From: JAGDZR01 sp049115695
GTDB taxonomy: Bacteria > Bacteroidota > Bacteroidia > Cytophagales > Cyclobacteriaceae
Assembly: GCA_049115695.1 (NCBI GenBank)
Contig: JAGDZR010000007.1
Location: forward strand, 186,001 to 250,000
Length of the DNA: 64,000 nucleotides
Reading direction: 5' to 3'
Below, in pieces: positions 1-7,861 of the stretch; the first letter of the stretch is position 1; every line of letters begins with the position of its first letter. Both the position numbers and the translations under genes were made by a program. The notes below the pieces were generated by a model. It was not told the DNA's origin, did no database searches, and worked only from the letters and a program-made list of their open reading frames with translations.

Positions 1-263
1 ATTCATATGAGTGCATGCTTTAGTATCATCATCGGATAGTAGCCAAAGAGTGTGCCACACCTCAAAAAGGCCATGCATAGCCATTTTGAGAACATTCTTA
101 GATATTTAATGTCCGGTAATGAACAGATAAAAATCGGAATTGAACACCCTTCAATAAGTATTTCAATAGAAATCTCCAGGACGCATTGACCCTGAGCACG
201 TGAATTTTATTTGCAATAACAACGACAATAAATATAAATCAAGGATATCCCGTATAGTTTAGT

Positions 264-271
264 TATCTTTG
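264..271 (+). promoter_or_regulatory. Possible Bacteroidota -7 box upstream of the desaturase
   Basis: TATCTTTG fits the Bacteroidota sigma consensus TAnnTTTG and lies about 130 nt before the desaturase start. I see no good TTG-type -33 box at the expected distance, so this is weak. If real, it gives a long untranslated leader that contains a GTTCA/ACAC hairpin near 277-303 and the start-proximal hairpin listed separately. The rest of positions 1-263 shows no gene I can support. Confidence 0.3.
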
Positions 272-363
272 CGCTTGTTCAACACTAGAATTAAAGTGTG
301 AACTTGATAAAATAGTAAAAGCAAGGCTGGTTCAGTCGTGTCTCGTTAAGCAATTCTCTTTAG

Positions 364-401
364 ATTTTACTTCTCGTTTTTTCCTGTTTTTGAAGTAAAG
401 T
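364..401 (+). promoter_or_regulatory. Leader hairpin just upstream of the desaturase start
   Basis: TTTACTTC at 366-373 pairs perfectly with GAAGTAAA at 392-399, and the stem can extend by a T-G and an A-T pair. The 18-nt loop is U-rich. The structure ends about 5 nt before the TTG start at 407, so it covers the region a ribosome would bind. The downstream genes are cold-related, so a temperature-sensitive RNA structure is conceivable, but that is inference. Confidence 0.4.
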
Positions 402-406
402 ATTGT

Positions 407-1528
407 TTGATAAATTTAGTTTTTATTAAAAAATTAACATTCCCTCAGTCAGTAGACTCTGATTTTTCCAAGACATTGAAAGTTCGTGTATCGGAATATT
501 TCAAAAGCACGAACACGAGCAAATATGGTAACAGTCGGATGGTCATTAAATCCATCATCATGTTGTCAATATTTTTTGCTCCCTTGGCAGTCATTATATT
601 CGTTCCATTTACCAGTGTTGCGTTATTGTTCGGTCTGTACATAGTAAGTGGCTTTGGCATGGCAGGTATTGGCATGGGTGTCATGCATGATGCCATTCAT
701 GGATCTTACTCAAAGAATAAGATTGTCAATAAGCTAATGGGTTACACCATCAATTTGGTTGGTGCCAGCGACAAGGTTTGGAGACTGCAACACAATGTGC
801 TGCATCATAGCTTTACGAACATCCAGGAACATGATGATGACATCAATGCTCCATTCTTTCTTCGATTTTCCCCTCATGCCGAAGCAAACAAACTTCATAG
901 ATATCAGCATTTTTATGCCTGGATATTTTATGGTCTTTCAACAATTTCGTGGGTAACTGCCAAAGATTTTGTCAGATACACCAAGTACTACAAAATGGGA
1001 CTTGTTAAAGATCGAAAAACCTTTATTAAAGGGATTTATAAGATTGCAGCCTGGAAGCCGATATACTTTTCATACGCACTTATTCTTCCTATTTTATTGA
1101 CGTCATTCTCTCCATGGATGATTCTTTTAGCCTTTTTAGCAAAGCATTTTGTCACCGGGCTTAGTATCACCCTTGTTTTCCAATCGGCTCATGTTTCACC
1201 AGATGCAGCTTTTCCCTTACCGGATGAGCATGGCAATCTGGAATCGGAGCGGCTCGTTCATCAACTGGAGACAACTTGTAATTTTGCCCCCGGAAGCTCA
1301 CTTTTGACGTGGTTTATAGGAGGGCTTACGCACCAGATTGAGCATCATCTTTTCCCGAACATTTCACATGTTCACTACCGAAAGATTGCACCAATCGTCA
1401 AACAGACAGCCGAAGAGTTCGGACTGCCATATCATTCCAACGGCACTTTCTTAGCTGCTGTTATCAAACACTTTCAAATGCTCCGCGATTTGGGGCGAAT
1501 GGAATTTCAACCGATTCCATCCAAATAA
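407..1528 (+). CDS. Fatty acid (acyl-CoA/acyl-lipid) desaturase
   Basis: This is a membrane di-iron desaturase that introduces double bonds into fatty acyl chains and so keeps membranes fluid. All three histidine boxes are visible: HDAIHGS from His94, HNVLHH from His129 and HQIEHH from His309. Hydrophobic segments lie at about 48-92 and 205-235. There is no cytochrome b5 domain. At 373 residues the length is normal for Bacteroidota linoleoyl-CoA-desaturase-like proteins. The start is a TTG. The first in-frame ATG is 44 codons later and would remove N-terminal sequence typical of the family, so the TTG is preferred. A DEAD-box helicase follows 11 nt downstream and then a cold-shock protein, which points to a cold-response unit. 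The exact positional specificity cannot be read from the sequence. Confidence 0.9.
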   Translation: MINLVFIKKLTFPQSVDSDFSKTLKVRVSEYFKSTNTSKYGNSRMVIKSIIMLSIFFAPLAVIIFVPFTSVALLFGLYIVSGFGMAGIGMGVMHDAIHGSYSKNKIVNKLMGYTINLVGASDKVWRLQHNVLHHSFTNIQEHDDDINAPFFLRFSPHAEANKLHRYQHFYAWIFYGLSTISWVTAKDFVRYTKYYKMGLVKDRKTFIKGIYKIAAWKPIYFSYALILPILLTSFSPWMILLAFLAKHFVTGLSITLVFQSAHVSPDAAFPLPDEHGNLESERLVHQLETTCNFAPGSSLLTWFIGGLTHQIEHHLFPNISHVHYRKIAPIVKQTAEEFGLPYHSNGTFLAAVIKHFQMLRDLGRMEFQPIPSK

Positions 1529-1539
1529 TAAGTATCAAG

Positions 1540-2694
1540 ATGAATTATAGAAATAGATCAAGGACGAAACCGTCTAATAAACGACCAGCTTCTACCCTCA
1601 ATCCAGAATTACTGGTTAAAAAATCTAAGCAAATTACAACCAAGTCATACGTCTCAGATAGAACATACGAAGACCTTCGTTTACACCCAAACCTGTATCG
1701 AAACATTGCAAGTAAGGGGTACAAATCACCCACTGAAATTCAGGACAAATGCATTGAGCAAATCATACAAGGAAATAACATTATAGGTATTGCGGCAACC
1801 GGAACAGGCAAAACGGCTGCATTCCTGATTCCAATTGTGCAGCAAATGTTAGAGCGCAACGATGTGACCGGATTGGTAGTAGTTCCAACCAGGGAGCTGG
1901 CTCAGCAAGTCTTGTCAGAGTTCAAATCCCTTACCGAGGCAACAGGATTGAAATCTGCCTGTTTCATAGGTGGTACAAGCTTAAACAGGGATATATCACT
2001 GGCCAGACGTAGGCAACATTTGATTGTTGGGACGCCTGGAAGATTAAACGACTTGATCGACCGTAACGCGTTACGCATAGACGGCATATCTACACTTGTA
2101 TTGGATGAATTTGACCGAATGCTTGACATGGGCTTTGTCAAAGACATTCAGAAGCTGATTGCTGGTTTGCACAACAGAAAGCAGACCATGTTATTCTCAG
2201 CAACTGTAGACAAGTCTCAGGAAAGACTGATCAATCAAATTGTCGAAAACCCGGTCAAAGTAAATGTATCTGGTGGCGTAAAATCCAGTGACAATGTAGA
2301 TCAGAATATCATTAGAGTAGAACGCAATGAAAACAAATTCGACGTTTTACTGAAGCTCGTTAAAGAACCCTCATTTGAGAAGGTTCTGCTTTTTGCAGAA
2401 ACCAAAAGAGGCGTGGATAAATTGAGTAAGCAACTAGTTCAATCGGGTATTCGATCTGATGTGATCCATGGTAATAAGTCACAAAACTATCGGTCACGTG
2501 CTATCGAGCTCTTTAAATCTGGTAAAACAAAAATATTGGTAGCAACAGATGTTGCAGCCAGAGGCATTGATATCACTGGGGTGACTCATGTGATCAATTA
2601 TCAACTACCTCAAACAATGGATAGTTACATCCACCGAATTGGTAGGACTGGAAGGGCTGATGCCACTGGTCAGGCCTATACGTTCGTTAATTAA
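1540..2694 (+). CDS. DEAD-box ATP-dependent RNA helicase
   Basis: This is an RNA helicase of superfamily 2, probably a cold-shock or ribosome-assembly type that unwinds structured RNA. Motifs in order are Walker A ATGTGKT at about 86-92, PTRELAQQ at 116-123, GGTS at about 144, TPGR at 165-168, DEFD at 189-192 in place of DEAD, SAT at 220-222, then ARGID and HRIGRTGR near the C-terminus. The 40-residue N-terminal extension is basic and low in complexity. The protein ends soon after the helicase core, without the long RGG/KR tail common in RhlE relatives. The gene starts 11 nt after the desaturase and is followed 31 nt later by a cold-shock protein gene, so the three are probably cotranscribed. 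Confidence 0.93.
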   Translation: MNYRNRSRTKPSNKRPASTLNPELLVKKSKQITTKSYVSDRTYEDLRLHPNLYRNIASKGYKSPTEIQDKCIEQIIQGNNIIGIAATGTGKTAAFLIPIVQQMLERNDVTGLVVVPTRELAQQVLSEFKSLTEATGLKSACFIGGTSLNRDISLARRRQHLIVGTPGRLNDLIDRNALRIDGISTLVLDEFDRMLDMGFVKDIQKLIAGLHNRKQTMLFSATVDKSQERLINQIVENPVKVNVSGGVKSSDNVDQNIIRVERNENKFDVLLKLVKEPSFEKVLLFAETKRGVDKLSKQLVQSGIRSDVIHGNKSQNYRSRAIELFKSGKTKILVATDVAARGIDITGVTHVINYQLPQTMDSYIHRIGRTGRADATGQAYTFVN

Positions 2695-2725
2695 TGAAAA
2701 CAATAAATAAATTAATATTACAGTA

Positions 2726-2923
2726 ATGCAAGAAGGAACAGTAAAGTTTTTTAACAATGAAAAAGGGTTTGGATTTATTACTCCAAGCGATTCTAGAGAA
2801 GACATTTTCGTACATTCATCAGGTCTAATCGATGATATCAGAGAAAATGATCAGGTTAGATATGAAACACAACAAGGAAAGAAAGGATTGAACGCGGTTA
2901 ACGTTGAAGTTATAAACGATTAA
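2726..2923 (+). CDS. Cold-shock domain protein (CspA family)
   Basis: This 65-residue single OB-fold protein binds single-stranded nucleic acid and acts as an RNA chaperone. The RNP1-like motif KGFGFI and the RNP2-like motif DIFVHS are both present, and the N-terminal EGTVKFFN is typical of Csp proteins. It is the last gene of the desaturase-helicase-Csp run, and a hairpin terminator begins about 18 nt after its stop. Pairing of a csp gene with a DEAD-box helicase gene supports a shared role in resolving RNA structure at low temperature. Confidence 0.95.
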   Translation: MQEGTVKFFNNEKGFGFITPSDSREDIFVHSSGLIDDIRENDQVRYETQQGKKGLNAVNVEVIND

Positions 2924-2940
2924 TTCTTATCTTTAGAATA

Positions 2941-2973
2941 GAGCGACTTTGAAATAGCGGTCGCTTTTTTTTG
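2941..2973 (+). terminator. Rho-independent terminator after the cold-shock gene
   Basis: AGCGAC at 2942-2947 pairs with GTCGCT at 2960-2965 and is followed by a run of eight T. The position just after the cold-shock protein stop fits the end of the plus-strand transcription unit. Confidence 0.8.
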
Positions 2974-3083
2974 TCCTTTTTATTTTTGCTTATAACGGTA
3001 TAAATAAAGATCTATTTCACTGACACGTTTTGTAAAAGCGCATAAGAAAGGCGCTCAGTCACTTATTCGTTTCATACACCATG

Positions 3084-3204
3084 TTATGAGCCACTGCCTA
3101 CTTCATCGGCAATACTCCAAAGTATTTCAGTAAATATATCACGATCAGCTAAAAAGGGTAAATGGCCAGTATTCAATGTATAGACCTCTTTGCAAGAGAG
3201 ACAT
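3084..3204 (-). pseudogene. Remnant of an alpha/beta-hydrolase C-terminus
   Basis: On the minus strand, just downstream of the CHAT gene, about 35 codons remain open to a TAA at 3084-3086. They read in the style of an alpha/beta-hydrolase C-terminus, with NTGHLPFLAD containing the catalytic-His context (TGH-P-F), followed by an amphipathic final helix. There is no start codon and no upstream hydrolase domain: the frame runs straight into the end of the CHAT gene. I read it as the tail of a gene lost by deletion or recombination. The assignment rests on one short motif. Confidence 0.45.
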
Positions 3205-3209
3205 AATTA

Positions 3210-6137
3210 TTACTCCCCAACCATTACAAATGCTCCCCAGTAGTATGGATCAGGGTATTTAGACTTGATGGATTCCTGTGCTTTTCTAAATGCCTCTCGT
3301 TTGGAAAGACCGGAAAACCAGTTTTCATAGAAACTTACCATAAGTTCCTGAGTAGTTTGATCATTCACTTTCCATAGTGACATGAGGATAGAACGTGCTC
3401 CAGCAACTTTGAATGCTCGTTGTAACCCATAGACACCTTCCCCATTGCGGATTACTCCAAGACCTGTTTCACAGGCAGAGAGCACAACCAAATCTGTATT
3501 ATCAATATTGAGGTTCATCGCTTCAAAAGCAGTGAGGATACCATCCTCTTTACCTAATTGGGTGTTACCTCGGATGTCTTCTGCTCCATAAAGAGTTTCA
3601 GCTGAACCACTGAGCAACAAGCCTGATCGATACAATGGATTGTTACTATAATTGATCTGATCATCCACATCTTTCTGAAAGAAGCCATGGGTGGCAATAT
3701 GCAATACCTTGGGTTTGAGCATATCCTTAAGCATTGCCTCTTGTGCTTCTGCCCCTATTAAAGTTTGCTGGCGCCATCCATTTTCGACCAATAATTCTCT
3801 GATTTGTGATACTTCCTTCTCAGCACCAGGTAGGGGATCCAGTCCACTTCCTCTTTCTACGCTGGCGAGTAAGGCTGAAATTTCACCTCCTCTTTCTGAG
3901 TTTGCTTCCTGAATGGCTTTTTCTCCAAATACGGGATTGCCGATTAGCAGTCCATACCGATTGAGTAGAGGTTCGGGCAGTGCCGTCAGCAGCTCTTTTC
4001 CTGAAGTGACCAAGTGTAAATCAACTTCTTCAAACAGGTAGGTTTTCGTATCAGCATTGAAAAGCGTTTTTAAGTTGAGTTGATTGAAGACGCCATCAGG
4101 CGAAACATATACTTTTTCAACACCCTCCAATGCATCTTTGAGTGGTTGCCAGAAATAGCCGTAGGACCTGTCATCAATTATTCTAGATCTGATGAAGTTT
4201 TGATAGGCCTTTATTGCCTTTTCTTCCAGAAAATTACCTTCTTGGAATAGTACATAGTCGGGCTGGCTTTGAGTCTCTGCAGTGATAATGAAAGCGCCAT
4301 ATTGTACTTTATCAGTGAACTTGGAATACCGGTAATCATATTTCCTGAAGCGAACTAACTCAACCAGTGCTTCCTTTTCTCCTAATTGATCACGGATGGC
4401 TTCCCAGGTAGCTGGAGTCCGTTCTTCCCTGTAAAAAGTTGAATATTCGGTGAGTTGTTTATCTTTCTCAGTTAATAGAGCACTTAGACTATCCTTTTCA
4501 TCCGTCAAACTAGATTTGCTTTCTGGAGGAAGAGACTGGATTTTCCCCAATCTCTGGCGAATAGCCTCTACTTCATCATATAAGCTGATCAATTTACGAT
4601 CTCCGCTTGCAAGGATTCGGCTCTTAATTTGGTTGGAGGTGTTGAGCAAAATGGCCTTTTGTTGGAGCTGTAAATTGCATGCCTCCGACAATAGAGCTGG
4701 ATTTGCCTTTGCTTCGAGAAATGCCACCTGGATAAACTCTTCGAAATTTTCTTTTACCGTTTTATAGAAAGCCTCACGCTCGCTTTCACCCAGGTTATCA
4801 AAATAAGCGTTTGAATAATTCTGAAAGAAATCTATTGATTGTTGAAAAATCAACAATGCTTCCATTTTTCTACCTTTTTGATAATAATATCGCGCTAACT
4901 GCAGCTTGTCTAACCATGCATAATTACTATTGTTGCCACTTAATTTTTTATCGATGGCCACTGATTGCTTCAGAGACATTTCTATTGTTGGGTTATCAGG
5001 ATCAACTACCTGATACATTCTTGCCAGATTAAACAGTGATCTGGCATAACTTGGGTGTTCCATCCCAAAGGCCTTATTCACGATTTCTAAAGCTTGAATA
5101 AGTAAGGGGATCGCTTCAGCATATTGATCAGTAAATCGATACAAATAAGCCAAATTGTTCAATGCAGATCCATAGTTTGGATGTTCCTCTCCTTGTGATT
5201 CCTTGTATATACTCAGCGACTTGAAGTAGAGTTGTTCCGCTTCGGAATATCGGCCCTGAAACATATATATGCTGGCTAGATTGTTTAATGAAACGGCATG
5301 AGCCCAATGATCTTCACCGATGGTTTCTTTGTTAATCTCGATGACTTTATTCAATAATCGTTCGGATTCAGTATATCGACCAGTTTTTTCATATAAAAAA
5401 GCAAGACTTGTCATCGTATCGTCAGTATTTACATCACCCATATAGTTTTCGAGGATTGCCAGTGCTCGAGTAAGGAGAGATTCTGCTTCAACATAACGAC
5501 CCATTCGCGCATATAAAAAACCAAGCAGGTCCATTGAACCGGCAGTATTAGGATGCTCCTCTCCATAGACTTTCTTGTAAATCCCTAATGCCTGAACATA
5601 TAGTTCCTCAGCTTCACCGAATCGACCAATCGTCTCGTAAAACCTGGCAAGATATTCCAGGGAAGAGCAGAATTCAGGCTGATGCTTGGCGTAGATAGTT
5701 TTGTAAATTTCCGCTGCTTGTAGATGAAGTGCCTCAGCTTCACCAAATCTGCCAATATCTTCGTATAAACTAGCAAGACTTTGCAATGAACTGGCATAGT
5801 CCGAATCATCTTCGCCATTTATTTTTTTATAGATGTCAGATGCTTGAATATAAAGCTGTTCTGATTCATCATATCTTCGAGTGGATTCGTAGACATAAGC
5901 CAGGTTTTCTAAAGAATAGGCATAATCTGGATCGTCCTCTCCGTAAGCCTTTTTAATAATCTCCAAGGCTTTAATATATTGGTGTTCAGCCAAGTTAAAT
6001 CTACCTGTATTCTCATAAAGGCTAGCAAGGCTTTCCAATGAATAGGCATAGTTCGGATCGTCCTCACCGAATAGCTTTTTGTTAATTTCTAATGATTGAA
6101 TATATAGGGGCTCAGCTTCAGCATATCTACCTGTCAT
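3210..6137 (-). CDS. TPR-repeat protein with C-terminal CHAT protease domain (3' part of an interrupted gene)
   Basis: The N-terminal half holds about nine kinesin-light-chain-type TPR repeats of 42 residues (pattern GRY-EAE-LY-ALEI, then GEEHP-YA-SL-NLA-LY). The C-terminal ~350 residues form a CHAT domain, a caspase-like cysteine protease fold. The catalytic pair is intact: His at about 817 in ATHGFF and Cys at about 889 in SACETG. CHAT-TPR proteins are usually signalling or defence proteases, with TPRs as the sensor. The first Met lies inside a repeat and lacks a signal peptide. The frame is open upstream for 19 more TPR codons, then meets TAG at 6195-6197. The same frame continues beyond it as a lipoprotein N-terminus. 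So the natural gene very probably spans 3210-6749 (1179 codons) and carries one internal amber stop. It could be a pseudogene, a sequencing error, or make a separate cytosolic product. Confidence 0.82.
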   Translation of the reverse strand: MTGRYAEAEPLYIQSLEINKKLFGEDDPNYAYSLESLASLYENTGRFNLAEHQYIKALEIIKKAYGEDDPDYAYSLENLAYVYESTRRYDESEQLYIQASDIYKKINGEDDSDYASSLQSLASLYEDIGRFGEAEALHLQAAEIYKTIYAKHQPEFCSSLEYLARFYETIGRFGEAEELYVQALGIYKKVYGEEHPNTAGSMDLLGFLYARMGRYVEAESLLTRALAILENYMGDVNTDDTMTSLAFLYEKTGRYTESERLLNKVIEINKETIGEDHWAHAVSLNNLASIYMFQGRYSEAEQLYFKSLSIYKESQGEEHPNYGSALNNLAYLYRFTDQYAEAIPLLIQALEIVNKAFGMEHPSYARSLFNLARMYQVVDPDNPTIEMSLKQSVAIDKKLSGNNSNYAWLDKLQLARYYYQKGRKMEALLIFQQSIDFFQNYSNAYFDNLGESEREAFYKTVKENFEEFIQVAFLEAKANPALLSEACNLQLQQKAILLNTSNQIKSRILASGDRKLISLYDEVEAIRQRLGKIQSLPPESKSSLTDEKDSLSALLTEKDKQLTEYSTFYREERTPATWEAIRDQLGEKEALVELVRFRKYDYRYSKFTDKVQYGAFIITAETQSQPDYVLFQEGNFLEEKAIKAYQNFIRSRIIDDRSYGYFWQPLKDALEGVEKVYVSPDGVFNQLNLKTLFNADTKTYLFEEVDLHLVTSGKELLTALPEPLLNRYGLLIGNPVFGEKAIQEANSERGGEISALLASVERGSGLDPLPGAEKEVSQIRELLVENGWRQQTLIGAEAQEAMLKDMLKPKVLHIATHGFFQKDVDDQINYSNNPLYRSGLLLSGSAETLYGAEDIRGNTQLGKEDGILTAFEAMNLNIDNTDLVVLSACETGLGVIRNGEGVYGLQRAFKVAGARSILMSLWKVNDQTTQELMVSFYENWFSGLSKREAFRKAQESIKSKYPDPYYWGAFVMVGE

Positions 6138-6194
6138 CTCATATATATAAGCGAGGTTATCCAGTGCACTGGCATAGTCTTGATGTTCCTCACC

Positions 6195-6749
6195 CTATGT
6201 TCTTTTTTGGATCGCTACGACTTCAAGATAAAGACTCTCCGCTTCTTCATATTGAATGTTATATATGTAAAGATCTGCCAGGTTAGACAACAACAGGAGG
6301 TAATCGCTGATTTGTTCTTTGTCTTCCGGCCATTCTTCATAAACAATCCTTAATTCCTCCAAAGATTTTCGATGATCTACAACTCCTTTTTGCGAATATT
6401 CTATGCCAACTACGTATTCATTTTCTCCGTAATAGGTACTTTTCCCCTCGAAAATTTCGGGATTTTCTGAGAGTAGCCTCCCTACCATTTGAGGTTTTCC
6501 GTTGGCATAATAATCCCCCATTTCACCGACAGGCTCTCCTTTTTCAAAAGTTACAAGTCTGTAATAGGTTGCTTTTTTTGCCTTCTCAATTATATCAAAG
6601 TATTCATCGTAATAGTAAACCCATTCACCCGTCTTGAGACTATCAGCATCGTAAGCATTGGGTCGGAAAGGGATGGCTATTTTTTTAGAGCATGATAATA
6701 GCGCAATTACACAAACGAGAAATGTGAAAAAAGTACGATTCGAGTCCAT
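6195..6749 (-). pseudogene. 5' part of the interrupted CHAT-TPR gene: lipoprotein signal, MORN-like repeats, first TPR
   Basis: The ATG at 6749 is chosen because it opens a lipoprotein signal peptide with lipobox LLSC; longer starts add an unlikely basic leader. After the Cys come MORN/YwqK-like strands (TGEWVYYYDEY, ANGKPQMVGR, EGKSTYYGEN). Then comes a first TPR unit that breaks off at a TAG at 6195-6197, in the middle of the 42-residue period. The next in-frame codons encode the expected rest of that repeat (GEEHQDYASAL, then NLAYIYE). No base is missing or added: it is a single stop codon. TTG (Leu) or TAC/TAT (Tyr) to TAG are one-base changes that would explain it. The intact protein would be an outer- or inner-membrane lipoprotein carrying a protease domain. 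Confidence 0.75.
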
Positions 6750-6878
6750 TTGCCAGTTTGTTAGCGAACTGTATAAGCTATGCCATAATAAATATAGGTA
6801 ATTCCATCGTCTTGATTTCTTCCATGTGAGCACCAGGTAAAACACCTATAAGTTACGGAGAATAATTCCTTCCTCACC

Positions 6879-6893
6879 CGCTTTCGCAAAGCG
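6879..6893. repeat. Short palindrome, degenerate inverted copy of a local repeat
   Basis: CGCTTTCGCAAAGCG forms a 6-bp stem with a 3-nt loop. Read on the other strand, it resembles the core of the 31-bp repeat at 6952 and 7767. It lies in the 347-bp non-coding stretch 6750-7096, which has no complete gene. Confidence 0.45.
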
Positions 6894-6951
6894 TACTAGA
6901 AGAACTTTTTTCATTACAGGATGTCACGAGATTTCCAGGTAATCGAGTATA

Positions 6952-6982
6952 AGCACGCATTGCAAAAGCGCGCCAGGGAGAG
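6952..6982 (+). repeat. 31-bp dispersed repeat, copy 1
   Basis: Identical over 31 bp to 7767-7797 in the same orientation. It begins AGCACGCATTGC and ends GCGCCAGGGAGAG, with an imperfect palindrome at its core. The two copies bracket the gene at 7097-7669. Confidence 0.75.
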
Positions 6983-7096
6983 ATTTTAAAAGCCATTCAT
7001 ATCAAAATTAAGGACTTGCCGAATGTTCTGAAATCAAAGCCAGCAAAGAGAACGGTGGGACAAGACTTCTCTATCGATTGTTAGATATTGCTGCTA

Positions 7097-7669
7097 TCAT
7101 CTATTTATCACCATGTTAATTGCAAAGAGTATGTATCCAGCTACTAGGACAATATCAAGCAGAAAACTCTTTCTGAAAATTAGAATTGAGACCGCAATTA
7201 TCACAGCGATCAACCTAACCATGTTTTCTGATGCTATAATAGGTTGATTTTGCAACTGATAGGCATTAAGTGAGCTGCAAATCATTAGTATGATTAGAAG
7301 TATCATTAACCAGACAACATTGTCATATAAATGAGCTCTTAAATTTTTAGATTTTAGAGTGGACACTTCAGGGAATAAAATGGCAGTAATAAAGTAAAAA
7401 GTGAATGGAACAGTCAAGAATAAGAAAAAATATTCCACTCTTTGAGTCACGACAGAATACCAATTCCAGGTTGACCACCAGAAGTCAATGAACATAAGGA
7501 AAAACAAGAATGATATTCCAATGAAACTGAATGAGAACTTTACTATTTCTCTATTCCTTATTATTCTACCCCATCCGGTTAGAAATTGGGAAGCCACAAA
7601 CCCACATAAAATGGATACAAATACACTGAGGTATTCAGTAAACGAGTATTCATTAATTACATCTTGCAT
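7097..7669 (-). CDS. Hypothetical multi-pass membrane protein
   Basis: I do not recognise a family. The 190-residue protein has about five or six hydrophobic segments, near residues 13-33, 46-66, 80-102, 118-136, 148-163 and 168-187. There is no signal peptide beyond the first membrane helix and no catalytic motif is visible. Aromatic residues are rich in the second segment (FWWSTWNWY). The gene stands alone between two copies of a 31-bp direct repeat, with another small membrane-anchored protein upstream. This suggests an accessory or mobile segment rather than a housekeeping operon. Confidence 0.6.
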   Translation of the reverse strand: MQDVINEYSFTEYLSVFVSILCGFVASQFLTGWGRIIRNREIVKFSFSFIGISFLFFLMFIDFWWSTWNWYSVVTQRVEYFFLFLTVPFTFYFITAILFPEVSTLKSKNLRAHLYDNVVWLMILLIILMICSSLNAYQLQNQPIIASENMVRLIAVIIAVSILIFRKSFLLDIVLVAGYILFAINMVINR

Positions 7670-7721
7670 AAGTGAAATATAATCTCAGATATGACGAGTG
7701 GCCACACTGATTCTAAACAGC

Positions 7722-7745
7722 CCTAAGGTAGCGAAATCCCCATAT
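7722..7745 (+). other. Short segment matching a universal 23S rRNA motif
   Basis: CCTAAGGTAGCGAAAT (7722-7737) equals the highly conserved helix 69-71 stretch of 23S rRNA, which is also the core of the I-CeuI homing site. The flanks diverge from rRNA, so this is not an rRNA gene. It may be chance or a trace of rDNA-related recombination. Confidence 0.35.
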
Positions 7746-7766
7746 CTCTTCCTGAGGCCCTTTTGC

Positions 7767-7797
7767 AGCACGCATTGCAAAAGCGCGCCAGGGAGAG
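7767..7797 (+). repeat. 31-bp dispersed repeat, copy 2
   Basis: Exact copy of 6952-6982. Here the preceding bases add a perfect 8-bp stem (CTTTTGCA at 7760-7767 with TGCAAAAG at 7776-7783), and a T-run follows at 7801-7806. It lies in the 192-bp gap between two minus-strand genes. Confidence 0.75.
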
Positions 7798-7861
7798 GGC
7801 TTTTTTCATCTTGTGCCAATCAGTTATCGACTTGCGGAGCAGTTACTTATGTTATATCTAT

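Noticed and set aside
407..538. A desaturase start at the first ATG (539).
   Set aside because: It would delete about 44 residues that match the usual family N-terminus, so the TTG at 407 is kept.
2991..3090. Possible integron attC site between TTATAACGG and ATGTTATGAG.
   Set aside because: The ends are only loosely inverted and lack the GTTRRRY/RYYYAAC core boxes; no integrase gene is present.
7018..7119. About 33 open plus-strand codons reminiscent of a RelE/HigB-type toxin core (NGGTRLLYRLLD).
   Set aside because: No start codon, a stop just upstream, no antitoxin beside it, and it overlaps the 3' end of a better-supported gene. At most a remnant, and the resemblance is too short to claim.
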